Positions 56,255 to 64,000 of a stretch of 64,000 bases of DNA are shown here, piece after piece (the first letter of the stretch is position 1; the number at the start of each line of letters is the position of its first letter). The DNA is taken from positions 2,547,029 through 2,611,028 of the forward strand of contig NZ_KB905466.1 of NCBI RefSeq assembly GCF_000381365.1, given 5' to 3'. This stretch comes from Bacteroides salyersiae WAL 10018 = DSM 18765 = JCM 12988 (GTDB taxonomy: Bacteria; Bacteroidota; Bacteroidia; Bacteroidales; Bacteroidaceae). The notes under the pieces are model-generated. The model saw nothing but the letters and a program-made list of their open reading frames with translations, did no database searches and was not told the origin of the DNA. The translations under genes were made by a program, and so were the position numbers.

Positions 56255-57748
56255 TTACAATACAATCTTCATTGTCTCGTTGTGCCCGTCTTTATTGACA
56301 ACAATCAGGTAAACTCCCTTTGGGTATTCTTGTAAACTAATAGATTGTGAATAGTCTCCCGAAGTGTTCTGTTCGGTTAATAAATCGATACCCGAAAGGT
56401 TTTTGATACTGACATGCTCCCAATCTCCGGAGATCGATAAGTTTTTTGTATCGGGAGCATAGTATAGCTTCAGTTGTTTGGAAGATGTTATTTCTTCCAC
56501 TGAACTCGGAAGATCGCCCGTAGTGAATGTCAGTGTTTCTCCTTCTATTTTAATGTCGGAGATTGCAATATCCGCCCGGTCGCCATTACTAATAAAAGGA
56601 TAGGGATTGGAAGCCGCACTAAATATGTTTCTTCCGTTTATATCCGAGAATAATGCTTCATTCAGATCACCGGCCTGGTCGATTTCTCCGTCTTTCCGGA
56701 ATACATAAAACTCTGGAACCGGCTCTGTGGAACCGTTTTTATCAGTATGTACCCGGTAAATTAATAATCCGGACTCGGGCAAATACCTTTCATAAGCGTT
56801 TTGGTTGTTGCGGTATTCTAAAACAAAGAATTCTGTCGGATCATCTGTCAGAATTTTATAAGCATTCTTTTCCGGTTTATCGGCAGAATTCAAAGTGTAG
56901 GTAGCATGGCTTCTGATAGCCGGGATATCTTCTACCCATGTACCTCCGGAATATTTCCAACGGTTGTATACCAACGGAAGAGTCAGTTCCGGCCCGTCCA
57001 TCACATCCCACATGCCGACAGGGCGGGGATATTCCGAACGGGAGCGATACAGATAAGGGAAGCCCAGTTCGTTCAGTAAGAAACGGCAATGAGTGGCCAG
57101 AGAGCTACGTTCATAAAGAATGGTATATTTCTTTATTTTCTTTCCTCCCAGTTCAATATCTCCGTTGGCATTTATAAAACGTTCGGACAGTTCTCCATTC
57201 TGAGGTGAATGTACTCCTTTGTCCGTGCCACGGCTTCCGCCTCGGAAAACCATTACGAAATCATCTATATATCCATCGGCGTCCCGGTCGTATAGATTGC
57301 CGTCTACCTGTGAAGTTATTTTTTCTGCAAGTTCTCTTATGATAAAACCGATTGAAACGTCTGCAAGTCCTGCACTGATATCTTTCCCTTTACATTCCGG
57401 AAAACTCTTTGACCAGTCACTGTCGTAACAGTAAAAACAGTATTTCAATTCATAAGAGTGTTCCGAAGACGTTGGTTCGTTCATTGGGAAAATGGAAGAG
57501 TTTATTTTCAATTTCCCATTAGACAGGGCCTTGAAATAAGATTGTACCGACATTTCACCCGGACCGTTAAAGAACTCCTCATAATAACTCTGCGGTTCTT
57601 CGAAGTCCGGATCATTTTGGAAACGGGCGAGAACAACAATTCTATTTCTTTCGTCCGTTTGGCTATCGCCGGTATCGGCAGCTACCAGACTGGCAGTATG
57701 CCCAAGCAACAAATAACAAATAATAAATCTTATCACTTTCATAATCAA
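56255..57748 (-). CDS. M6 metalloprotease-like protein with lost zinc site (predicted pseudoprotease)
   Basis: 497 residues, secreted. The fold markers of M6 (immune inhibitor A-like) peptidases are present: 'RIVVLARFQND', 'PGEMSVQSYFKALSNGKLKI', 'DRDADGYIDDFVMVFRGGSRG', 'NELGFPYLY' and 'PVGMWDVMDGP'. In active members the segment before 'LGLPDLY' is HExxH. Here the aligned residues are R222-F-L-L-N226, with a stray His at 220, so no zinc site can form. The C-terminus ('DYSQSISLQEYPKGVYLIVVNKDGHNETMKIVL') is a type-A sorting-like domain. It may bind glycoprotein polypeptide without cutting it. The gene is intact and sits tightly between glycosidase genes (12 bases to GH92), so loss of the site looks like adaptation rather than decay. 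Confidence 0.75.
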   Translation of the reverse strand: MIMKVIRFIICYLLLGHTASLVAADTGDSQTDERNRIVVLARFQNDPDFEEPQSYYEEFFNGPGEMSVQSYFKALSNGKLKINSSIFPMNEPTSSEHSYELKYCFYCYDSDWSKSFPECKGKDISAGLADVSIGFIIRELAEKITSQVDGNLYDRDADGYIDDFVMVFRGGSRGTDKGVHSPQNGELSERFINANGDIELGGKKIKKYTILYERSSLATHCRFLLNELGFPYLYRSRSEYPRPVGMWDVMDGPELTLPLVYNRWKYSGGTWVEDIPAIRSHATYTLNSADKPEKNAYKILTDDPTEFFVLEYRNNQNAYERYLPESGLLIYRVHTDKNGSTEPVPEFYVFRKDGEIDQAGDLNEALFSDINGRNIFSAASNPYPFISNGDRADIAISDIKIEGETLTFTTGDLPSSVEEITSSKQLKLYYAPDTKNLSISGDWEHVSIKNLSGIDLLTEQNTSGDYSQSISLQEYPKGVYLIVVNKDGHNETMKIVL

Positions 57749-57760
57749 TCCTTTCGTATG

Positions 57761-60046
57761 TTATAAAGGTTCATTACCCATCTCAAGTTCCAATCGTCCG
57801 CCATTCACCAATGCGCTAAATGGAATACGGAAATTCTTTAACAGCTTTCCATTTAACCGGGCACTACGGATATAGCGGTTTTCAGGTGAGTTATTCACCG
57901 CCTCTATCACAAACTCTTTACCCGGATAATAGCGGGAATCCAGAGCAATGGTAATCTTATTGAATAGAGGAGAGGTTATATCGAGTTCCGAATCAGCAGT
58001 TACGCCCCCATCCATTTCGAACAGGCCCATAGCCGACATGACAAACCAGCCGCCCATCTGACCTTCATCTTCATCTCCTTCCCAGCCTTTATAGGGAGAG
58101 TCGCCATAGAACCGGTCGAGTATCTCTCTTGTGTAATTCTGGCATAAAGAAGGTTTATCCAGATAGTTGAATATAAATGCAGAGTTCATATTCACTTCAT
58201 TTCCCTGATTGATATAAAACTCGGCCGATTGCCCCATGGTACGGTCGAATACGTGTGCGGCAAAATTGTGTTTTCTCGACTTTTCAAATCCGTCGGACAA
58301 TCGTTCCAATGCTTTTTCCTTTCCAATCAGTTTTATCAGTCCTTTGATATCATGAGGTACATACCAGGAGTATTGCCAGGAATTTCCTTCAATGAAACCG
58401 GCATTGGAGAATACATCGAACTGATCGTCCCAGTTCCCCAATGAGTCTCTGCGGCATACATACTTGTATTCGGGATGAAATACATTTTTATAGTTCATGG
58501 AACGCTTTTCCAGAAAGGTGGCATCCTTTTTCTTACCGAGTGCTTTTGCCAATTGTGATACACAGAAGTCATCATAAGCATAATCCAGTGTCTTGGATAC
58601 CACATTTATCTCGCTGGGCATATAGCCGTATCGAGCATAAGCATCCAGATCGATCTGACCGTAGGTTCCTCCGCAGGGATGTTCGCCACCGGGATTCGTT
58701 ACCATTTTGTGAACGGCTTCGTAAATGGCATCCCCGTCTTTACGTATCTTTTTCTGATAGGCCGCTACCATCAGGGCAACTTCGTGGGAGCCTTCCATGA
58801 TGCCGGAATACTCAATGCCGGCCGGTCCTTTACTTGTCCAACCGGTATGTCGATACATTTCTAACTGTGTTGTCACCCAATTGTCTATAATCTCCGGAGA
58901 GACGATAGACCATAAACCATTCAGGTTCCAATAAGAATTCCAGAAGGCATCTCCTCCGTACATGGCCTGTCCCGGTTTCAACTGCTGTATGTTTTCACAG
59001 GCATCCCGGTATTTGCCATCTATGTCATTCCAAGTTTGCTTGCCTGCATAGGCACGATACAGGTTGGTGTAGAATTTACGTTTGTCCTGCTCTTTTCCTC
59101 CTTCTACTTTGATCTTTCCCAACAGGCTGTTCCAGGTTTGACGTGCATTGTTTACACATGCTTCGAAATCCCATCTGAAAGGTCGGATCATTTCTTTCTC
59201 CAGATTCTGCCTGGCTCCTTCTATGCTGACTAATGACAGCCCCGTCTGTATCAGGATTTCTTCATTCTCTGCTGTCTTGTAAGTCACGTAAGCTCCCATT
59301 TCGTCTGAACCGGAAATTTTGTTTATATTCTCTGTTACTTCCGTGCCTTTCCAACCATTGAAAGAGTCGAATGGCTTGCTGAAACGGATAGAGAAATACA
59401 ATGTCCAATCATTCCAACGGCTCCAAGCACCCGATACGCATTTGGCATATCCTTCAATCCGGGTGTCGCTTACTTGTTCTATAGTTGCTTCTTTCACCGA
59501 GAATCCGTAATCCCATTCGGTAGGGAACAAAAGGTCCATCAGAATCCTTGAATCGGTACATTCCGGGAATATGTATTTCTGGAAGCTGCAACGGGTAGTG
59601 GCTGTCATGGCAGCCTTTACCCGATGGTCATACAACTCTACTTCGTAATATCCCGGAGACGCTTTTTCCGTCTCTTTTAATATACGTGAATGATAGCCGG
59701 CATTAGCCCCTTTGTAGGGAGCGTCCGGTCCCGGATTTTCGATGGTAAAATCTGCGGTTGCAGGCATCATCGACAGGCCGCCCATTGTCCAGGCATGAAT
59801 GTGGCTGAATGCCGAAACACTGTTAATGGCATATTCGTATCCGCCCATCCAGCGATTACCTTGGTTATCCGGGCCGATTTGTACCATACCAAACGGCATT
59901 TGTGCATAGGGGCCGAGCATCCAGCGTGAATTGGAAGTTCCGATGAAACAATCTACATAATCTACCGGCTCTTTCCCGTTAGCATTCGTTTGAAATGCTG
60001 TGAATAAACAGCATAGAAAAACAGTCAATTTATACTTTACCTGCAT
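57761..60046 (-). CDS. GH92 alpha-mannosidase
   Basis: 761 residues, standard length, with a signal peptide (cleavage after 'AFQTNA'). The catalytic start is 'YVDCFIGTSNSRWMLGPYAQMPFGMVQIGPDNQGNRW'. 'HIHAWTMGGLSMMP', 'FIEGNSWQYSWYVPHD' (general-acid Glu region) and 'YKGWEGDEDEGQMGGWFVMSAMGLFEMDGG' (Ca2+/base acidic cluster) are all intact. It is an exo-acting, Ca2+-dependent, inverting enzyme on alpha-mannosides. It lacks the extra N-terminal domain of the GH92 at 43442-46567, so the two probably differ in linkage preference. It is encoded 2 bases after the small lipoprotein gene. Confidence 0.92.
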   Translation of the reverse strand: MQVKYKLTVFLCCLFTAFQTNANGKEPVDYVDCFIGTSNSRWMLGPYAQMPFGMVQIGPDNQGNRWMGGYEYAINSVSAFSHIHAWTMGGLSMMPATADFTIENPGPDAPYKGANAGYHSRILKETEKASPGYYEVELYDHRVKAAMTATTRCSFQKYIFPECTDSRILMDLLFPTEWDYGFSVKEATIEQVSDTRIEGYAKCVSGAWSRWNDWTLYFSIRFSKPFDSFNGWKGTEVTENINKISGSDEMGAYVTYKTAENEEILIQTGLSLVSIEGARQNLEKEMIRPFRWDFEACVNNARQTWNSLLGKIKVEGGKEQDKRKFYTNLYRAYAGKQTWNDIDGKYRDACENIQQLKPGQAMYGGDAFWNSYWNLNGLWSIVSPEIIDNWVTTQLEMYRHTGWTSKGPAGIEYSGIMEGSHEVALMVAAYQKKIRKDGDAIYEAVHKMVTNPGGEHPCGGTYGQIDLDAYARYGYMPSEINVVSKTLDYAYDDFCVSQLAKALGKKKDATFLEKRSMNYKNVFHPEYKYVCRRDSLGNWDDQFDVFSNAGFIEGNSWQYSWYVPHDIKGLIKLIGKEKALERLSDGFEKSRKHNFAAHVFDRTMGQSAEFYINQGNEVNMNSAFIFNYLDKPSLCQNYTREILDRFYGDSPYKGWEGDEDEGQMGGWFVMSAMGLFEMDGGVTADSELDITSPLFNKITIALDSRYYPGKEFVIEAVNNSPENRYIRSARLNGKLLKNFRIPFSALVNGGRLELEMGNEPL

Positions 60047-60048
60047 AA

Positions 60049-60504
60049 TTACTTCACTTTTATATAGAAATAAAAAATATTCTTGTTCTTAACCCCGTCA
60101 TAGCAGGTCAAAGAGATCTTATGATAACGTTGTTTGATATTGAATTTTGTTCCGTCATGTTTGGTATATACTTCATCCCATTCATACAAGGCATTCAAGG
60201 GCACTGTTATCTTATATGTATAGTCGTATCCGGTTGTTCTTGAAACTTCGTCGACGGATATTTCGTCTTTCAAATTCCAGTCGGCATATTCCAGCCCCAG
60301 ATAGGCAATGCCGCTTTCGTCTTTTATGAATGCTTTTATTTCCACATTTTCTCCCCGTGCCACTTCAAAGGTATCTCTGGCAATATCGGCCTGAGGAGAA
60401 TAGTAGTCAACTCCTTCATTTAAATCCCGGTCGCAGGAACATATAAGCATGACTGTCAGTAGCATGCTTATGGCGGATGTTATTTTATGAAAACTCATGT
60501 TCAT
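60049..60504 (-). CDS. small Ig-like lipoprotein (DUF4625-like) in SusE position
   Basis: 151 residues with a lipoprotein signal peptide (Cys24 in 'MLICSCDRDLNEG', acidic after Cys, suggesting surface exposure). The mature part is one predicted beta-sandwich ('DTFEVARGENVEIKAFIKDESGIAYLGLEY'), ending 'LTCYDGVKNKNIFYFYIKVK'. Such small single-domain lipoproteins often follow SusD in Bacteroides loci and are presumed to bind glycan or stabilise the SusCD complex. ATG 60498 is an alternative start. There are 32 bases to susD and 2 bases to the GH92 gene, so it is firmly in the operon. Confidence 0.7.
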   Translation of the reverse strand: MNMSFHKITSAISMLLTVMLICSCDRDLNEGVDYYSPQADIARDTFEVARGENVEIKAFIKDESGIAYLGLEYADWNLKDEISVDEVSRTTGYDYTYKITVPLNALYEWDEVYTKHDGTKFNIKQRYHKISLTCYDGVKNKNIFYFYIKVK

Positions 60505-60536
60505 CGGTCTATTTAATTTGTTCTGATATTATATTC

Positions 60537-62174
60537 TTACCATCCCGGATTCTGATCCAGTTTGCTGTTCTTTTGAAGTTCCGACTGGGGAATCGGGTAA
60601 TAGTTCATTTTCGGTTCAAACACCCGCTCTTCAACAACGAATGTCTCATACGAAGCTTTTTCATTTTCCATCGTAATTCTCATGCCGTGAATAGGTTGAT
60701 TGAAATAGGTCTGTCCTTCTTCCCAACGGCGTACATCCCAAAAACGATGTTCTTCAAAAGCCAGTTCTACTCGTCTCTCATTCCTGATCCGTGCACGCAT
60801 TTCTTCTTTGGATAAGTTCATGCGTATGTTCAGTTGGGGGATTTTGGCCCTCTTGCGTATCAGATTGACAGCATCGTATATGGACTGGTCCGGAGCATCC
60901 AGATATTCGTTCATCGCTTCGGCGTAGTTTAGCAGAATTTCCGCATATCGGAACAATATCCAGGGACGGCGGCGTTTCTGGTCTTTTGATAAGTCCAGAT
61001 TCTGGTCGATGAACTTCCGCATATAGTATCCGGTTTTGGTTGCCGTAGGCGTCTTGTTCAGTCCGTCTTTTCCACCGACAAATGTTTCGATCGGAGTGCC
61101 GCTAAATTTTAATCCGTTGTAGGCAACTGAATATTCCATACGGGGATCGCGCCCTTTATACGGGTTCTCCGGATCATAACCGGAACGGGGATCATCGATC
61201 GGATATCCTTTCGTTGTTTCGTAAGCATCTACCAGTTCTTGAGTCGGGTTGGTATATCCTTTTCCGCCATAGCTAATCGGGTTATTGTATAATTCTACCT
61301 CATTTGAGTTGTCCGAACTCGTAGCAAAGAGAATCTCAATATTATAGGGAGTGGTAAAGACGGAGTAATAAGCACTCAGCAAACCGACTTGTGAAGGGTT
61401 CTTTACCTGTATATCCATTATCTCTTTGGCTGCGTCTGCCGCATCTTTCCAAAGTTGTTTATCTTCATCCGGATTGTTTAGTTTACTGGCTAAATAGAGT
61501 AATGCCCTCGATTTCAGTGCCAATGCAGACAGCCGGGTGGCGCGTCCATAGTCGGCAGATTCTTTTTTGAAATCATCTAAATAAGTGGTTGCATTTTCGC
61601 AATCCCGGACGATAAATTCTATAGCTTTTGCAAAGGTAGACTGCTTGATTGTTTTTGCCTCTTCTTCTGTCAGTACCTTATCGACCAGTTGAATGTTTGA
61701 GAAACGCTTGGCCAGCTCAAAATGATAAAAGGCTCTTAAAAACAGGGCTTCGCCCTTCATGCGTTTATAAGTGGCTTTGGTCTGTTCGTTTTTATCAATC
61801 AACCCTGCCTCTTTGATGGTTGTTTCCAGCTCCTGCAAAAACATATTCGTCTTGCGGATGCCGGCATACATCGTTTTCCAGATTTCTTCTTCCGGATTAT
61901 AAAAAGGAGTGATGGCTCCATTGTTGTAGCTGTGTACCGCGGAGCCGGAATAAGAACAGATCGCTTCGTCTGAAGCACAGGCGAACATGGCGTGGTCCAG
62001 ACGGTTGAAACCGTTAATCAGTTCCCGGTAGGTACTATTCAGAAATCCCTGGGCAAACCGTTCGTCAGTGAAGATGTCGTCTTTGTCCAGATTTGTATCT
62101 ATATCCTTGTCCAGAATATCACATGACCCTAAAAACAAGGTTGATAAGATTAATAATTTAGATATGTATTTCAT
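60537..62174 (-). CDS. SusD/RagB-like outer-membrane glycan-binding lipoprotein
   Basis: 545 residues with a lipoprotein signal peptide (Cys18, 'LFLGSCDILDKDIDTN', typical acidic surface signal). SusD hallmarks are 'IWKTMYAGIRKTNMFLQELE', 'RMKGEALFLRAFYHFELAKRFSNIQLVDKVLT', 'RATRLSALALKSRALLYLASKL', 'RRPWILFRYAEILLNYAEAMNEY' and the closing 'RIRNERRVELAFEEHRFWDVRRWEEGQTYFNQPIHGMRIT'. It caps the adjacent SusC channel (12-base gap) and delivers oligosaccharide. It is a classic SusD, unlike the SusD-like-2 type at 37603. Confidence 0.95.
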   Translation of the reverse strand: MKYISKLLILSTLFLGSCDILDKDIDTNLDKDDIFTDERFAQGFLNSTYRELINGFNRLDHAMFACASDEAICSYSGSAVHSYNNGAITPFYNPEEEIWKTMYAGIRKTNMFLQELETTIKEAGLIDKNEQTKATYKRMKGEALFLRAFYHFELAKRFSNIQLVDKVLTEEEAKTIKQSTFAKAIEFIVRDCENATTYLDDFKKESADYGRATRLSALALKSRALLYLASKLNNPDEDKQLWKDAADAAKEIMDIQVKNPSQVGLLSAYYSVFTTPYNIEILFATSSDNSNEVELYNNPISYGGKGYTNPTQELVDAYETTKGYPIDDPRSGYDPENPYKGRDPRMEYSVAYNGLKFSGTPIETFVGGKDGLNKTPTATKTGYYMRKFIDQNLDLSKDQKRRRPWILFRYAEILLNYAEAMNEYLDAPDQSIYDAVNLIRKRAKIPQLNIRMNLSKEEMRARIRNERRVELAFEEHRFWDVRRWEEGQTYFNQPIHGMRITMENEKASYETFVVEERVFEPKMNYYPIPQSELQKNSKLDQNPGW

Positions 62175-62186
62175 ATGGCCCTAAAT

Positions 62187-64000
62187 TTAAAATTTCATAT
62201 TTATACCAATGTTGAAAGAACGCATCATAGGATACCCGGTAACGCCTGCATCTACTACTTCCGGGTCGAGGTTGTATTTACCTAATTTATCTATGCTAAG
62301 CAGATTTTGCCCATTGACATAAAGGCGGAGTTGCTTAATGTTCACTTTTCTCAAAACGGAAGAAGGTAACTGATACCCCAATTCCACATTGCTTAATCTC
62401 AGGAAGTTACCGTTTTTGATCCAAAATGAAGAAGAACGGTAGTTATTCAGATTGTTCTCTGTTGTCAGGCGTGGGAAGGTGGCATCCGATTCACGCACTC
62501 CTTTTTCCCAGGCTCCATAGGCCAGTGCTGTCACCTTATTATTATTTTGCAAAGCCCATACTGCCGCATTGTTCAGATAAACCGAACGGTTTGCTACTCC
62601 TGAAAGTACTGCAGAGAAATCAAATCCGGCATAATCTACTCCCAATGATAATCCCATGGTCACTTCCGGGACAGTCGGTTTCCCTATAGGTATTTCATCA
62701 TAAGAGTTTATGTGATTATCCTCATCCGGATTCTGGTTCTTGTATTTTAAATCTCCGGGACGAATTTTATAGAAAGTGGAGATGGGGCTGTTTTTTATAT
62801 CGTCTTCATTCATGTAAAAACCTAAGGCTTCCAATCCCCATAGCTGGGCTACGGATTTTCCGGTTCTCCTTTGATATTCCTTCAGACCTTCCACTTCATC
62901 CATTGCCAGAATCTTGTTTTTTGCCAATGAGACGTTTGCCTGAACAAAATAACCTACTTTGTTGATACGTTTTTGATGCATCAACGATACTTCCATACCC
63001 CGGTTGACTACCGTACCGATGTTCACATACGGGAATGGAGCACCGATGATCCAGGAGGAAGTATTCTGTTTCTCCGAAACGATATCCGAACGTTTATGCC
63101 AGAAGGCATCGACAGTGACTGATAAGCTCGAAAATAATTCCAGATCGATACCTACATTTAAATTCCGGGTCGTTTCCCATGTCAAATCGGGATTAGGCAA
63201 ACGACCCTCCCAAGCTCCGTCACTCCAGGCAAAGCCACTACCGAAGATGTAACCGCCACTGGACTGATCAAAGCCCGACCAATGAGACTGATAGGCATAA
63301 CGGTCAAAACCGGTTTTACAGTTTCCGGCTTCTCCATAGGAGGCTCTCAGTTTCAAATAATTCACCGCTTTGGTATTGAAGAAGGATTCATTGGATATGA
63401 TCCACGCTCCGGCGATGCTTGGGAAAAAGCCGAAACGGTGTCCCGGTGCATATTCATCACTGCCGTCATAAGCGAAACTGATTTCACCGACATATCTTTT
63501 GTCAAAACAGTAAGTCAGTTTGCCATCGACTCCTTGACGCGCATAAGCGGGATTGTCACCCTGTACAAATAATTGAGACTGATAATAGCGGGCATCGGCA
63601 TAGACTTCGTGTTTTCCAAAAATACGGTCATAAGAGAAACCTGCATTAAAGGCCAGTTGATATTGATAATAATCGTATAATTTCTCTTGAGCCAATGACA
63701 ATTGTTTGTCTTCTCCGTACACAGAGTATGTATTATCTCTCTGTAGCTCATAAGTTGCATAATTGCTCGTTTTACCGGTACCATATCCCGATACTCCGTC
63801 AAAAGCAACCATGGCACGTACTCCCAATCCTTTTGTCACGATATCCAGTTTTTGTTTTGCCTGTGCTTTCACTTGCAATACTTTGTTTCTGTCTTTCCGG
63901 TATCCGGTGTGGGAAATCATTCCATAAGGATTTTGTCTGTATTGCGAAGTACCTGCTATTTTTCCATCCTCGTAAGTGATCGGCATGGCATTGGGAGCAA
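62187..64000 (-). CDS. SusC-like TonB-dependent transporter, C-terminal 600 residues (5' end outside window)
   Basis: The frame is open to the right edge, so the signal peptide, any STN domain and the plug are missing. The visible part is a SusC beta-barrel. It begins just after the conserved '(P)NAMPITYEDGKIAG' region, includes 'RYVGEISFAYDGSDEYAPGHRFGFFPSIAGAWIIS', 'YLKLRASYGEAGN', 'WETTRNLNVGIDLELF' and 'FDFSAVLSGVANRSVYL', and ends 'GYPMMRSFNIGINMKF'. It imports the glycan captured by the SusD at 60537. It is the first gene seen of an operon that reads on through the glycosidases to at least 52778. Confidence 0.93.
   Translation of the reverse strand, partial: APNAMPITYEDGKIAGTSQYRQNPYGMISHTGYRKDRNKVLQVKAQAKQKLDIVTKGLGVRAMVAFDGVSGYGTGKTSNYATYELQRDNTYSVYGEDKQLSLAQEKLYDYYQYQLAFNAGFSYDRIFGKHEVYADARYYQSQLFVQGDNPAYARQGVDGKLTYCFDKRYVGEISFAYDGSDEYAPGHRFGFFPSIAGAWIISNESFFNTKAVNYLKLRASYGEAGNCKTGFDRYAYQSHWSGFDQSSGGYIFGSGFAWSDGAWEGRLPNPDLTWETTRNLNVGIDLELFSSLSVTVDAFWHKRSDIVSEKQNTSSWIIGAPFPYVNIGTVVNRGMEVSLMHQKRINKVGYFVQANVSLAKNKILAMDEVEGLKEYQRRTGKSVAQLWGLEALGFYMNEDDIKNSPISTFYKIRPGDLKYKNQNPDEDNHINSYDEIPIGKPTVPEVTMGLSLGVDYAGFDFSAVLSGVANRSVYLNNAAVWALQNNNKVTALAYGAWEKGVRESDATFPRLTTENNLNNYRSSSFWIKNGNFLRLSNVELGYQLPSSVLRKVNIKQLRLYVNGQNLLSIDKLGKYNLDPEVVDAGVTGYPMMRSFNIGINMKF

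Overview
The window looks like a chromosomal segment from a gut Bacteroides (or close relative). The reasons are the repeated -7 promoter motif TAnnTTTG, in several places paired with a TTTG-like -33 box 18-21 nt upstream; the absence of Shine-Dalgarno sequences; the SusC/SusD polysaccharide-utilisation pairs; a fimbrillin-type lipoprotein; a three-gene fumarate reductase; and many secreted glycosidases. No tRNA, rRNA, CRISPR array, prophage or intact insertion sequence was seen. I compared nothing against a database; all family calls are from reading motifs.

Left part (1-8 kb): the end of a short-chain-dehydrogenase-like gene overlaps an AUR1/PAP2-type lipid enzyme. Housekeeping genes follow: an LPP20-like lipoprotein, dusB, a U32 peptidase-family RNA-modification protein, a YbgC-like thioesterase and dprA. 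A small RNA is predicted on the minus strand just after dprA. From 8 to 15 kb is accessory sequence: a fimbrillin-like lipoprotein, a four-cysteine AraC regulator, a roughly 1 kb gap holding a candidate large structured RNA with an intramolecular kissing loop, and a large secreted repeat protein with an exact 798-bp tandem duplication.

Middle (15-31 kb): fumarate reductase frdCAB lies directly downstream of a second AraC regulator, a paralogue of the first with the same four cysteines, and is driven by a near-perfect Bacteroides promoter overlapped by a 9+9 palindrome. A PAP2 phosphatase, an S41 protease, coaD, parE and an acetyltransferase-like gene follow. Between 27.5 and 28.3 kb two cobalamin riboswitches face away from each other. 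One precedes an AspT/YidE-type exchanger, the other precedes nrdDG, the B12-independent ribonucleotide reductase. Because B12 controls whether Bacteroides ends its metabolism at succinate or propionate, I propose that the exchanger is a B12-repressed succinate/dicarboxylate exporter.

Right part (31-64 kb, all minus strand): two adjacent polysaccharide utilisation loci that read as an N-glycan system. The first is SusC (with STN domain), SusD, a BIG2-type surface lipoprotein and a GH85 endo-beta-N-acetylglucosaminidase. The second runs SusC (cut by the window edge), SusD, a small lipoprotein, GH92 mannosidase, a protein resembling an M6 metalloprotease whose HExxH site has been lost, a clan GH-A glycosidase with an F5/8-type domain, and a twin jelly-roll protein. 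After a strong intrinsic terminator it continues with GH2 beta-galactosidase, a mannose-6-phosphate isomerase with an unusual N-terminal half, a ROK sugar kinase and a second GH92. Together they would release, trim, import and phosphorylate mannose-rich glycans.

Two families of palindromic intergenic repeats are present, two copies each. One family sits between co-directional genes and creates false upstream starts; the other sits between convergent gene ends.
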